In this document: piece by piece, positions 24,565 through 33,442 of the stretch
Layout: the number at the start of each line of letters is the position of its first letter
Numbering within the stretch: the stretch's first letter is position 1
Origin: Alphaproteobacteria bacterium
Lineage (GTDB): Bacteria > Pseudomonadota > Alphaproteobacteria > Rhodobacterales > Rhodobacteraceae
Assembly: GCA_030433335.1 (NCBI GenBank)
Contig: JAUILL010000017.1
Location: 1-64,000 of the forward strand
DNA: 64,000 nucleotides
Reading direction: 5' to 3'
Notes under the pieces: generated by a model
What the model saw: only the letters and a program-made list of their open reading frames with translations
The model's database searches: none
Told to the model about the DNA's origin: nothing
Program-made: the position numbers and the translations under genes

Positions 24565-25406
24565 GGCGTAACTTCCTTTTGATCGATCAGCATGACGCCC
24601 CCAACCTCGACCGAGATCATGATGGCTGTCAGGCCGGTCAAGGGACCGGAGATTTCGGCAAGTGTCTCGGCGGCGACGATATCACAGCCAACAAGTTTTG
24701 CACGGGGCTCGGAGCCTATGGTGTCACCTATGACCTGATGTAGCTCTGCGACTGTGGCACCGTTTTTGCCAGCGGCCTCGGCAGCGGCCAGAGATTGGCT
24801 CAGGATCACGGCGGCGGCGCGGTCTTCGGGGGCAAGGCGGACGTTGCGGCTGGACATGGCCAGACCGTCGGATTCGCGGACGGTGGCTTGGCCGACGATC
24901 TGAATGGGCATGTGCAGATCACGGACCATGCGGCGGATCACCTGCAACTGCTGATAGTCCTTTTCGCCGAAAATCGCGACATCGGGCTGGATGATGTTGA
25001 AGAACTTGGTGACTACAGTGGTCACTCCGCGGAAATGGCCCGGACGGACAGCCCCGTGCAGCATGTTTGCCAGTTTCGTTGTTTCGACAATGGTTTCCGC
25101 GCCCTCGGGATAGATCTCTGCGGCGTCGGGCAGGAATACGGCATCGACGCCCTCTGCCTGCAGCATGGCAAGATCGCGGTCGGTGTCGCGGGGATATTTC
25201 GCCAGATCATCGGGATTTTCGAACTGGGTCGGGTTTACGAAGATCCAGACGATGACGCGGTCGCCCTCGGCCCGCGCGCGGCGGACCAATGTCATGTGCC
25301 CTTCGTGCAGAAAACCCATGGTCGGCACCAGAGCGACCCGTTCGCCCGCCTGTTTATAGGCGGCCACGGTCCCGCGAATCTGGGCGATAGTGGTGCAGAT
25401 TTCCAA
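24561..25406 (-). CDS. panC: PanC, pantoate-beta-alanine ligase
   Basis: This 281-residue enzyme makes pantothenate from pantoate and beta-alanine at the expense of ATP. Signature segments are [19 protein letters not shown] with the HxGH nucleotide motif, [32 protein letters not shown] and the KMSKS-like SSRNVRL. Length is typical. It is first in the panC-panB pair. The divergent dehydrogenase-like gene starts 179 bp upstream; no clear promoter motif was recognised in that gap. Confidence 0.97.
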   Translation of the reverse strand: MEICTTIAQIRGTVAAYKQAGERVALVPTMGFLHEGHMTLVRRARAEGDRVIVWIFVNPTQFENPDDLAKYPRDTDRDLAMLQAEGVDAVFLPDAAEIYPEGAETIVETTKLANMLHGAVRPGHFRGVTTVVTKFFNIIQPDVAIFGEKDYQQLQVIRRMVRDLHMPIQIVGQATVRESDGLAMSSRNVRLAPEDRAAAVILSQSLAAAEAAGKNGATVAELHQVIGDTIGSEPRAKLVGCDIVAAETLAEISGPLTGLTAIMISVEVGGVMLIDQKEVTP

Positions 25407-25585
25407 TTTGGCCCCCTCCGATTGGCTTCAGTAGGCTTCTATCTTTCTGCGGGGGTAAGAACAACGGCTGTATCCTGCGACGTTACGGTCGGTTTTATGC
25501 CGCAAAATGTCGGCTGGACCCTGCGGCAATCCACGTGTTCTGGATAGAAAAGACTCAAAGAATTCTGCCCGCAGGGAGTCCCTTG

Positions 25586-28087
25586 ATGAAAACCCAAGTC
25601 AAAGCGCTGGTTGTCGGTGGTGGTGCCATCGGTGCGTCGGTCGCCTATCACCTCGCCAAAGCCGGTTGGGACGATGTCGTCCTGATGGAACGCGACGAAC
25701 TGACCGCCGGCTCGACCTGGCACGCCGCCGGTCTTCTGCCCCTGTTCAACATGAGCTACGCGGTCAGCCACATCCACCAGTACTCGGTGGAATTCTACAA
25801 AACGCTCGAGGAAGAAACCGGCCTGAACGCGGGTTTCTCGATCGTGGGCAACCTGCGTATGGCCCGCACCCAAGAGCGTATGGACGAATATATGCTCTAC
25901 GCCTCGACCGCCGAGACTGTGGGGGTTCCCTACGAATTCCTGACCCCCGAAGAGATCAAAGAGCGTTGGCCGCTGGTCAACGTCGAAGGTCTGGTTGGCG
26001 CGATCTACCACCCCACCGACGGCTACATTAACCCTGCCGACGTCACTCAGGCGATGGCCAAGGGCGCTCGTCAGCGCGGTGTCGATATCTACCGCAAGTG
26101 TCAGGTGGACGACTATGAATGGACCGGCTCCGAGTGGATCGTGCGCGGCACCATCATGGTCGAAAAGGGCGGTAACCTTGTCCCCGGCGAAGAGAGATTC
26201 GAAATCCGCGCAGAGCATGTGGTCACCTGTACCGGCAACCACGCACAGCGCACCGCCAAGATGCTGGGTATCAAGATGCCCGCTATCCCTGTTGAGCACC
26301 AGTTCATCGTGACCGAGCCCGATCCCGCACTGGTCGAGTTCCGCAAAGATCACCCCGAGCACCCCGTTCTGCGTGACGCCGACGCGAAATGGTACGTCCG
26401 CGAAGAGCGTGGCGGCTGGATCCTTGGCCCGTACGAGCGTGGCGCGCCCGCGTGCTTTGAATACGGTGTGCCCGACAGCTTCCGCGCGGACCTGTTCCCG
26501 CTGGATCTGGAGCGTATCGAAGAAGAATACATGGCGATGATCGAGCGTATTCCTTCGACCGAAGAAGTTGGTCTGAAGGACGATTTTAACGGCCCGATCT
26601 GCTATACCCCCGATGGCAACCCGCTGGTTGGCCCCGCGCCCGGTCTGCGCAACATGTGGCTGGCCGAGGGCTTCAGCTTTGGCATCACCGCAGCAGGCGG
26701 CACCGGCTACTATCTGGCCCAGATGATGGTCGCTGGCGAAGCCGAGATCGACATGGCATCGCTCGACCCCAAGCGTTTCGGCCAGAAGTGGATGACCACC
26801 GAGTACGGCGCGCGCAAGAACGAAGAAGCTTACGAGCACGTCTACATCTTGCACCAGCCCGATGAAGAGCGCGAAGCATGTCGTCCTCTGCGGACCGGTC
26901 CCGCTTACGAGCGTCAGAAGGCCCGTGGTGCGCAGTTCGGCTGCGTGAACGGTTTCGAGCGTCCCAACTACTACGGTCCGCTGGATGCGCCTGACAACTT
27001 CGACCACGAGGCCCGCAGCTTCCGCCGCGGCGGCTGGTGGCAGTACGCTGTCGAAGAAGCCAAAGCGATCCGCGAAGGCGTGGGTGTTGTCGACGCAACT
27101 GCCTTCACCAAGCACCTTGTCAAAGGCCCCGGCGCGACCGCGTTCCTCGACTGGTTCACCTGTAACAAGCTGCCCAAGACTGGCCGCATCAACCTGACCT
27201 ACGCGCTGACCAAACTGGGCACCGTGCGCACCGAATACACCATCGTCCGTCTCAAGGATGACGAGTATTATCTGGTGTCCGCAGGCGCTTGGCACGAGTA
27301 CGATCAGGACTTCCTGATGAAAGCCGCCGAGGACATGGAAGCTGAGTTCGGCCGCATCGATGTGCAGGATGTGACCACCCAGTGGGGCGTCTTCGCCATC
27401 GCCGGACCCAAGTCGCGTGACGTTCTGAAAAAGATCATCAAGGACGCAGACCCCGAGACCGCGCTGTCCAACAAGCGCTTCCCGTGGCTGTCGGCGCGCC
27501 AGATCGAACTGGGCATGTGCCCAGTCAATGCGATCCGCGTGGCTTATACCGGTGAGCTGGGTTGGGAACTGCATCACCCGATCGAAATGCAGAACTATCT
27601 GTTCGACCTGCTGGAAAAAGCAGGCGCAGAGTTCGACATGAAGTGGGTCGGTGCCCGTGCACAGAACTGGCTGCGTCAGGAGAAATCCTACCGCGCGTTT
27701 GGCAACGAACTGGGTCGCGACGCGACCCCGCTCGAAGCAGACCTGCCGCGCTTTGTGGACCTGTCCAAAGAGTTCCACGGCAAAGCCCCGATGGAAGCGA
27801 CCGGCGTGCGCAGCAAATGCGTCACTGTTCTGATCGACGGACCCGAAGATGCGGATCCGTGGGGCCGCGAGGCGCTGTACATCGATGGTACCAAGATTGG
27901 TCGTCTGACCTCGGGTGGCTACTCGGTCGCGTTCGGCAAGTCGATCGGCATGGGCTACGTGAAGCCCGAGCATGCTGTCCCCGGCACCAAAGTGCAGGTG
28001 AAGATGTTCAACCAGCTGTTCGACGGCGAAATCGTGGTCGATAGCCCCTACGACAGCAAAAACGAAACCATCCGCAAAGACGGTTAA
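25586..28087 (+). CDS. Dimethylglycine/sarcosine dehydrogenase-like FAD + GcvT fusion enzyme
   Basis: This 833-residue protein has an N-terminal DAO-type FAD domain with VVGGGAIGASVAYHLAKAG, then GSTWHAAGL, the segment whose His carries covalent FAD in relatives. A C-terminal aminomethyltransferase (GcvT-like) domain follows from about residue 430 (GVGVVDATAFTKHLVKGPGA, PYDSKNE near the end). Such enzymes demethylate N-methylated glycines, passing the one-carbon unit to tetrahydrofolate. Dimethylglycine, sarcosine or a related N-methyl amine are the candidates. Roseobacters use them in glycine betaine and methylamine metabolism. Start at 25586 follows GGGAG. A strong terminator follows. Confidence 0.85.
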   Translation: MKTQVKALVVGGGAIGASVAYHLAKAGWDDVVLMERDELTAGSTWHAAGLLPLFNMSYAVSHIHQYSVEFYKTLEEETGLNAGFSIVGNLRMARTQERMDEYMLYASTAETVGVPYEFLTPEEIKERWPLVNVEGLVGAIYHPTDGYINPADVTQAMAKGARQRGVDIYRKCQVDDYEWTGSEWIVRGTIMVEKGGNLVPGEERFEIRAEHVVTCTGNHAQRTAKMLGIKMPAIPVEHQFIVTEPDPALVEFRKDHPEHPVLRDADAKWYVREERGGWILGPYERGAPACFEYGVPDSFRADLFPLDLERIEEEYMAMIERIPSTEEVGLKDDFNGPICYTPDGNPLVGPAPGLRNMWLAEGFSFGITAAGGTGYYLAQMMVAGEAEIDMASLDPKRFGQKWMTTEYGARKNEEAYEHVYILHQPDEEREACRPLRTGPAYERQKARGAQFGCVNGFERPNYYGPLDAPDNFDHEARSFRRGGWWQYAVEEAKAIREGVGVVDATAFTKHLVKGPGATAFLDWFTCNKLPKTGRINLTYALTKLGTVRTEYTIVRLKDDEYYLVSAGAWHEYDQDFLMKAAEDMEAEFGRIDVQDVTTQWGVFAIAGPKSRDVLKKIIKDADPETALSNKRFPWLSARQIELGMCPVNAIRVAYTGELGWELHHPIEMQNYLFDLLEKAGAEFDMKWVGARAQNWLRQEKSYRAFGNELGRDATPLEADLPRFVDLSKEFHGKAPMEATGVRSKCVTVLIDGPEDADPWGREALYIDGTKIGRLTSGGYSVAFGKSIGMGYVKPEHAVPGTKVQVKMFNQLFDGEIVVDSPYDSKNETIRKDG

Positions 28088-28108
28088 TTTCTCTACTCCC
28101 CCAAAGAA

Positions 28109-28144
28109 AAAGAGCCGCGCAGGGTGTCCCTTGCGCGGCTCTTT
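28109..28144. terminator. Strong bidirectional terminator after the FAD-GcvT gene
   Basis: A 13-bp stem (AAAGAGCCGCGCA pairing with TGCGCGGCTCTTT) surrounds a ten-base loop that can itself pair. A-rich and T-rich flanks on both sides suit the convergent EF-hand gene. Confidence 0.9.
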
Positions 28145-28162
28145 ACGTTCGTGAGCGGCTGG

Positions 28163-28594
28163 TTATTTCTTACCAAAGTCGGCGCTGGTCACGACGCCGT
28201 CCCCGTTTCGGTCCATTTGGCCGATCCAAGCTTCGGTCCGGCCAACGAACTCGTCTTGGCTGACACGGCCATCGCCATCGGTGTCATTGTACGCTAGATG
28301 CATCCCGCCCTCGGCATTCTTCATCGCCCCGTTGCCGTGGCCGCCTTGGCCTTCCATGTCGTTTTTGCGGGCTTCGTCAAAGTTCTTGTACTCTTCGCCG
28401 TCGATGTAGCCGTCTTCGTCTGCGTCAAAGCTGTAAAAGACATCGCCCCGACGCTCTTGGGCCTCGGCCAGCGTGACTTGGCCATCACCGTCGAGATCCC
28501 AGTTCTCGATGAAATGCGAGCCAGGGACGCCATTTTCTGCCAGAGCGACAGAGGCGGCGAAAATCAGGGGCAGGGCCAGCTGGATGGGTTTCAT
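28163..28594 (-). CDS. Exported EF-hand calcium-binding protein
   Basis: This 143-residue protein has a signal peptide (MKPIQLALPLIFAASVALA) and four EF-hand-like Asp-rich loops: DLDGDGQVTLAE, DADEDGYIDGEE, DTDGDGRVSQDE and DRNGDGVVTSAD. A Gly/His/Met patch (GGHGNGAMKN) lies between the second and third. It probably binds calcium in the periplasm as two EF-hand pairs. Start at 28594 was chosen because the signal peptide begins there. It is the downstream neighbour of the CMD-family gene on the same strand but 65 bp away. Confidence 0.9.
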   Translation of the reverse strand: MKPIQLALPLIFAASVALAENGVPGSHFIENWDLDGDGQVTLAEAQERRGDVFYSFDADEDGYIDGEEYKNFDEARKNDMEGQGGHGNGAMKNAEGGMHLAYNDTDGDGRVSQDEFVGRTEAWIGQMDRNGDGVVTSADFGKK

Positions 28595-28659
28595 GGAATG
28601 TCCTTTCTTGCTTTGCTGCATCTTAAACGCAGGAAAAAATATATTCCGTCTATGGAATA

Positions 28660-29001
28660 TTATTTTTCCTCGGTAAATGCGTCAAAACACTCTAGTGCCT
28701 TGGCGGCGTACATCATCGAAGGGCCGCCGCCCATCTGGATGGTCATTCCAAGACAGTCCGCGACCTCTTCGCGTGTCGCGCCGCATTTGATTAGCGCGTC
28801 CACATGCAGGGTGATGCAGGCCTCGCACCGCGTTGCGACCGCGATGCCGAGGGCGACGAATTCCTTGGTTTTGAAGTCCAGCGCGCCGTCCTGTTTGACT
28901 GCCTTGCTCAGGGTTCCAAAACCTTTGGTCACGTCAGGGATGGCTTTGTTCAGGTTGCGCAGTTGGTCTTTGGTCGAGTCGATCTTGTCTTGCCAGCTCA
29001 T
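28660..29001 (-). CDS. Carboxymuconolactone decarboxylase-family protein (AhpD-like)
   Basis: This 113-residue helical protein has the CEACITLH motif (C-x2-C-x3-H) at about residues 61-68, the redox or proton-relay signature of the CMD/AhpD superfamily. Substrate is unknown; members range from thiol peroxidase partners to lactone decarboxylases. Start at 29001 was preferred over one six codons upstream because AAAGG precedes it. The nearest upstream gene, an FAD oxidoreductase, is 68 bp away on the same strand. This is the first of two CMD-family genes in the window; the other is at 61.3 kb. Confidence 0.85.
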   Translation of the reverse strand: MSWQDKIDSTKDQLRNLNKAIPDVTKGFGTLSKAVKQDGALDFKTKEFVALGIAVATRCEACITLHVDALIKCGATREEVADCLGMTIQMGGGPSMMYAAKALECFDAFTEEK

Positions 29002-29069
29002 GTATTCTGCCTTTCGCATATTTCAGCGACAGCAAAACCATTTGGCGGGTTTGGGTGCCTTGATCGATA

Positions 29070-30206
29070 TCAACCGCGCAGGCGATCTGGCGAGACGGCA
29101 AAGACGGTCTCTGGCGGGAGCGATGACGCGCGACCTGTGATCCGATCCGCGAGCAAGTCGCTCAGAGCAGGGGCGGTTTGAAAGCCGGTGCCCCCTTGGC
29201 CCGCCAGCCAAATAAACGAGGGAAGCAAAGGGTCCGGGCCGACCACCGGAGACCGGTCCGCCGCAAAGGTCCGCAGCCCCGCCCAAGTCCGGTTCACACG
29301 TGACACAGACATGGTCGTCATGTCCTCGAATCGAGCGAGTCCGTTTGCCAAAACAGTCTCATCCGGAGAGGAATCAGTGGGCATGACTGGATCTTCTTCG
29401 GCGCTGGAGAGGATCAGTCCGTGGCCCGATGGCGTCGCGTACCAACGCCCGCCTGCGGCACGCACATGAGGCCAGCGCCGCACATCGTAGCCGCTGGGGC
29501 TGGGCAGGTCGATCATGGAGCGGCGCAGGCATGTTAGCCCCAAGGGTGGCAATCCGGCGTAACCAGCCAGCACGTCGGCCCACGCGCCCGCCGCGTTGAT
29601 CACATAGCGTGCTTGGACCACTCTGTCAGAGCACCCGACTTCCCAGCCGCTGGGAGTTTGGTAGAGCCCCAAGACCTGCGCATTCAGGTGCAAGTCTGCT
29701 CCTTCGGCGCGCGCTTGGTCGGAGTAGCCTTTGATGAGGGCATGGGTGTCTAAATCGAGGGCATCGCTGGACCATGCCGCCCGAGAGACATGATGTTGAT
29801 TCATAAGCGGAAAGTAGACACCTGCATCTTCCAAAGAAATGGGTGCCATCGCCCCTGCGCGCATCTCATAGTCGAAATACTGCTCTTCACCGATGCGCCC
29901 CAGCAGCAGCATTCCACGCTTGTTCAAAACGCCCCCATTTGCAAAATGCAGATGGGTAGCGCTGGCTGCGGTGAGCGTCCTGACCGCTCTGGTGCCGTGG
30001 TTTGGCAGGTACATTTCGGCAGATCGACCAGAGGAATGAAAGGCCAGTTGCGGCGCAGCCTCGATAATCACCACACGTCCCAGAGGGGCCAGCGCCGCAG
30101 CCGCAGACAGACCAGCAATGCCCCCGCCAATGATGGCGAAGTCATAGATTGCCGGTTTCCGAGCGTTTCGCCGGAAAAGGTTCGAGATCAGGCCTGCAAT
30201 CGACAC
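29070..30206 (-). CDS. FAD-dependent D-amino-acid-type oxidoreductase (DAO family)
   Basis: This 378-residue protein has an FAD-binding GxGxxG motif (AIIGGGIAGLSAAAAL, about residues 23-38), an SSGRSAEMYLPNHG segment, and C-terminal WAGLRTFAADRSPVVGPDP with GQGGTGFQTAPAL, typical of glycine/D-amino-acid oxidases. The exact amine substrate cannot be assigned. The only start in frame is a GTG with no visible ribosome-binding site, so translation may be weak or the message leaderless. The BMP transporter terminator lies upstream of it and separates the transcripts. Confidence 0.82.
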   Translation of the reverse strand: MSIAGLISNLFRRNARKPAIYDFAIIGGGIAGLSAAAALAPLGRVVIIEAAPQLAFHSSGRSAEMYLPNHGTRAVRTLTAASATHLHFANGGVLNKRGMLLLGRIGEEQYFDYEMRAGAMAPISLEDAGVYFPLMNQHHVSRAAWSSDALDLDTHALIKGYSDQARAEGADLHLNAQVLGLYQTPSGWEVGCSDRVVQARYVINAAGAWADVLAGYAGLPPLGLTCLRRSMIDLPSPSGYDVRRWPHVRAAGGRWYATPSGHGLILSSAEEDPVMPTDSSPDETVLANGLARFEDMTTMSVSRVNRTWAGLRTFAADRSPVVGPDPLLPSFIWLAGQGGTGFQTAPALSDLLADRITGRASSLPPETVFAVSPDRLRG

Positions 30207-30272
30207 CGCTGTGTGCGCGTTTTTATCATTGTACCCCGACTCGGCCGAGGAAGTGTAAATTGCAACGAAAAA

Positions 30273-30298
30273 ACCGCGCCCGAAAGGTCGGGCGCGGT
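30273..30298 (-). terminator. Rho-independent terminator of the xdh-transporter operon
   Basis: On the minus strand an 11-bp GC-rich stem (ACCGCGCCCGA / TCGGGCGCGGT) with a 4-nt loop is followed immediately by TTTTTTC. It lies 22 bp beyond the end of the BMP-protein gene. Confidence 0.93.
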
Positions 30299-30320
30299 CT
30301 CATTTTGCAATTTTTTAGGC

Positions 30321-31403
30321 TTATTGCGGGATTTCGCCGGTGATGCCTTCGACGTAGAAGTTCAGACCGGCCAGAGTGCCGTCATCTGCGGTCTCGCCTT
30401 CGGCCAGCCATGCGCTGCCGTCCTGCTTGTTCAGCGGACCGGTGAAGGGGTGAACGTCGCCCGATGCGATCGCATCTTTCAGAGCCAGAGCCGCTTCTTT
30501 GACGTCTGCTGGGACTGCGTCGGTGATCTCGCCGATGCCGACCATGCCAGCGCCGATGCCGTCCCAAGTGTTCGCGGTTTCCCAAGTGCCATCAATGACG
30601 GCCTGAGTGCGCGCGATGTAATAGGGTGACCAGTTGTCGATGATCGACGAGACGCGCGGCATTGGGGCGTATTCGATCATGTCCGACGCTTGGCCAAAGG
30701 TGTAGACGTTGCCGGCCTCTTGAGCGGCCGCCTGAGGTGCGGTCGAGTCTGTGTGCTGCAGGATCACGTCTGCGCCCTGTTCGATCAGAACTTTGGCGGC
30801 GTCAGCTTCTTTGGCGGGGTCGAACCAAGTGTAAGCCCAGACGATTTTGAATTCGACGTCGGGGTTCACTTTCTTGGCCTGAATGTAGGCGCTGTTGATG
30901 CCGCGGATGACTTCGGGGATCGGGTAGGAGCCGATGTAGCCGATGATGTTCGACTTGGTCATGCTACCTGCGATCAGGCCCTGAACCGCGCGGCCTTCGT
31001 AGAAGCGCGCCGAGTAGACCGACACGTTGTCAGCGGTTTTGTAGCCGGTGGCGTGCTCGAACTTCACATCGGGGAATTTCGACGCGACGTTGATGGTCGG
31101 GTCCATGTAGCCGAACGAGGTGGTAAAGATCAGGTCCGCGCCCTCGAGCGCCATCTGGGTCATCACGCGCTCGGAATCGGGGCCTTCGGGGACAGATTCG
31201 ACAAACACGGTCTCGACCTGATCGCCAAAGTGCTCTTCGACCGCCAGACGACCCTGGTTGTGCTCATAGGTCCAGCCGCCGTCGCCCACGGGACCGACAT
31301 AGACAAATCCGACTTTCGTCTTTTCGCCATGGCCTGCTGCCATTGCGCCGGTTGCAACGCCAAGCGCCAGTGTGGCGGTGGCCAGATGCTTGATGAGTTT
31401 CAT
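30321..31403 (-). CDS. BMP-family ABC substrate-binding protein (nucleoside/purine)
   Basis: This 360-residue protein has a signal peptide (LIKHLATATLALGVATGAMAAG) and the basic-membrane-protein family opening KVGFVYVGPVGDGGWTYEHNQGR. Later FTTSFGYMDP, YKTADNVSVYSARFYEGR and IGYIGSYPIPEVIRG match purine/nucleoside-binding relatives. Start choice: a TTG three codons upstream lies on top of the AGGAG, so the ATG at 31403 with 9-nt spacing is preferred. It is the last gene of the operon, with its own terminator. Placement after xdhABC points to purine or nucleoside uptake. Confidence 0.9.
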   Translation of the reverse strand: MKLIKHLATATLALGVATGAMAAGHGEKTKVGFVYVGPVGDGGWTYEHNQGRLAVEEHFGDQVETVFVESVPEGPDSERVMTQMALEGADLIFTTSFGYMDPTINVASKFPDVKFEHATGYKTADNVSVYSARFYEGRAVQGLIAGSMTKSNIIGYIGSYPIPEVIRGINSAYIQAKKVNPDVEFKIVWAYTWFDPAKEADAAKVLIEQGADVILQHTDSTAPQAAAQEAGNVYTFGQASDMIEYAPMPRVSSIIDNWSPYYIARTQAVIDGTWETANTWDGIGAGMVGIGEITDAVPADVKEAALALKDAIASGDVHPFTGPLNKQDGSAWLAEGETADDGTLAGLNFYVEGITGEIPQ

Positions 31404-31439
31404 TCTCTTCAACTCCTGTTGGTGGTCTTTTTTATGGCC

Positions 31440-32360
31440 TCAGTGCGAGGCGTGGAATGGGCGGCCCAGAGAGGCCGGAGCGCGGGAACGCTCCGCGGAC
31501 ATGATAACCAACACAAGAATGGTTACCAGATAGGGGGACATTGCCAAATACTCGACGGGGATCGCGGCACCTGCAGCCTGCAGGTTTAGCTGGAGCACAT
31601 TGACCCCGCCAAACAGATAGGCGCCAAGGATCACGCGGCCCGGCTTCCAGCTGGCAAAGACCACGAGCGCGAGGGCGATCCAGCCGATGCCTGCGGTCAT
31701 GCCCTCAGTCCACTGCGGGACACGGACGAGGCTCAGATAAGCGCCGCCCACACCCGCACATGCGCCGCCAAAGGCGATCGCGGCAAAGCGGATCATGACG
31801 ACTTTGTATCCTAGCGCATGGGCGGCGTCGTGGTTTTCGCCAACCCCGCGCAGGATCAGTCCCGCGCGTGTGCGGTGCAAGAAGAACCAGATCGCGATGG
31901 CCAAAGCCAGCGCCAGATAGACCATCAGGTCGTGGGTAAAGAGCACGCGCCCGATGAACGGAATATCCGCCAGCATGCCCAGATCCAGCTTGGGCGTCGA
32001 GGGTGGTTTGATGCCCACATAGCCTTGACCCAGAAGCGCGGACAGGCCGAGCCCAAAGAGCGTCAGCGCGAGTCCCGAGGCAACTTGGTTCGCCAGAAAA
32101 ACCTGAGTGAGCAGGGCAAACAGCAAAGACAGCAGCGCACCCGCAATGGCCGCGCAGATAAACCCGAGGGCAGGGGAGCCGGATTCAACCGCGATGATGA
32201 AACCTGACACCGCGCCGGTGATCATCATGCCCTCGACCCCAAGGTTCAGAACACCCGCACGTTCCACAATCAACTCGCCAAGGGCAGCGAACAGAAGGGG
32301 CGTCGCGGCGACCATCAGGCTTGCCAGCAAGAGGACGGGATTGATCGAAGACAGGTCCAT
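31440..32360 (-). CDS. BMP-type ABC transporter permease
   Basis: This 306-residue inner-membrane permease has a family-typical GELIVERAGVLNLGVEGMM segment near the N-terminus and about eight helices. It pairs with the neighbouring 360-residue permease in a transporter for nucleosides or purines. An AAGGAGG lies just before the ATG at 32360, which shares one base with the other permease's stop (TGATG). A GTG one codon further upstream is the alternative. The 36-bp gap to the binding-protein gene carries no obvious hairpin. Confidence 0.92.
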   Translation of the reverse strand: MDLSSINPVLLLASLMVAATPLLFAALGELIVERAGVLNLGVEGMMITGAVSGFIIAVESGSPALGFICAAIAGALLSLLFALLTQVFLANQVASGLALTLFGLGLSALLGQGYVGIKPPSTPKLDLGMLADIPFIGRVLFTHDLMVYLALALAIAIWFFLHRTRAGLILRGVGENHDAAHALGYKVVMIRFAAIAFGGACAGVGGAYLSLVRVPQWTEGMTAGIGWIALALVVFASWKPGRVILGAYLFGGVNVLQLNLQAAGAAIPVEYLAMSPYLVTILVLVIMSAERSRAPASLGRPFHASH

Positions 32361-33442
32361 CACGCGGCCTCCTTGGCTGTAGGGCGGAAGCGGTAGTTCG
32401 TCAGCAAATCCATCGCGAGCAAGAAGAACAGCAGCATGCCTTGGAACACCTGGATGGCGGCGAGCGGCAGGCCCATTTGGCTCTGGGTGATTTCGCCGCC
32501 GATGTAGGTCAGCGCCATCAGGATGCCCGCCAGCAGGATGCCGACTGGGTTCAAACGACCCAAGAAGGCGACGATAATCGCGGTAAATCCGTAGCCCACG
32601 TTGAAGTCGATGCTGACTTGACCTGCAGGGCCCGCGATTTCAAATAGGCCCGCCATACCGGCCAAGGCGCCAGAGATGCCCATGCAGATCAGAACCATGC
32701 GGGTCGGGTTCACGCCCGCGAACTTGGCCGCGCGGGGTGCCATGCCGGACATCCGCAGGCTAAATCCGAACATGTGACGGCTGAGGACGATATAGGCGAA
32801 AATTACCGCGATCAGAGCCGCGACCACACCCCAGTGCATTCCCGTGCCAGAGATGATCTCGGCGTTATGGGCGCTGGGATATTGCTGCAGGTTGCGCGAA
32901 CCGGGGAAGCCCATGCCTTCGGGGTTCTTCATCAGACCCAGCGCCATTGAGGCCAGCAGTTGCTCGGCCACATAGACCAGCATCAGAGAAACGAGAATTT
33001 CGTTTGTGCCGAACCGCACCTTCAGGAACGCGGGGATCAGGCCCCAGAGCGCGCCGCCAATCGCCCCTGCGATAACCATGAGTGGCAGAAGAATAAATAG
33101 TTCCATCGGGTAGAGCGCTAGGGCCAGACCTGCGCCGCAGAGCGCGCCGATGATGTATTGCCCTTCGGCCCCGATGTTCCAGATGCCCGCGCGGAAGCCG
33201 AGGCTTAGGCCGATGGCGATCAGGATCAGGGGTGCAGCTTTGACCAGCAGTTGGGGGCGATAATAGAACGCGTATTCGCCAAGGAGCGGTTCATAGAAGA
33301 TCTTCTCCAGCGCCAGAAACGGGTTCACGCCAAGAACCGCAAAGAGCGCGCCGCCAAAGACCATGGTCAGCAGCACCGCCACGATTGGCGCGCCCCAGTT
33401 CCACTTGGCCGAAGGGATCGGGCGTTTCTCGATCTTAAACAT
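32360..33442 (-). CDS. BMP-type ABC transporter permease, larger subunit
   Basis: This 360-residue permease has about nine membrane helices and the conserved GFRAGIWNIGAEGQYIIGALCG segment near residue 80-100, which interacts with the ATPase. It also contains FKVRFGTNEILVSLMLVY in the middle, a family feature. It starts 8 nt inside the ATPase gene and shares its final base with the next permease, so the four transporter genes are translationally coupled. Likely substrate class is nucleosides/purines, by operon context with xanthine dehydrogenase. Confidence 0.92.
   Translation of the reverse strand: MFKIEKRPIPSAKWNWGAPIVAVLLTMVFGGALFAVLGVNPFLALEKIFYEPLLGEYAFYYRPQLLVKAAPLILIAIGLSLGFRAGIWNIGAEGQYIIGALCGAGLALALYPMELFILLPLMVIAGAIGGALWGLIPAFLKVRFGTNEILVSLMLVYVAEQLLASMALGLMKNPEGMGFPGSRNLQQYPSAHNAEIISGTGMHWGVVAALIAVIFAYIVLSRHMFGFSLRMSGMAPRAAKFAGVNPTRMVLICMGISGALAGMAGLFEIAGPAGQVSIDFNVGYGFTAIIVAFLGRLNPVGILLAGILMALTYIGGEITQSQMGLPLAAIQVFQGMLLFFLLAMDLLTNYRFRPTAKEAA

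Noticed and set aside
25439-27973. 844-codon antisense frame opposite the FAD-GcvT gene
   Set aside because: It mirrors the codon bias of a strongly expressed GC-rich gene. The plus strand has clear FAD and GcvT motifs; the antisense product has none and no ribosome-binding site.
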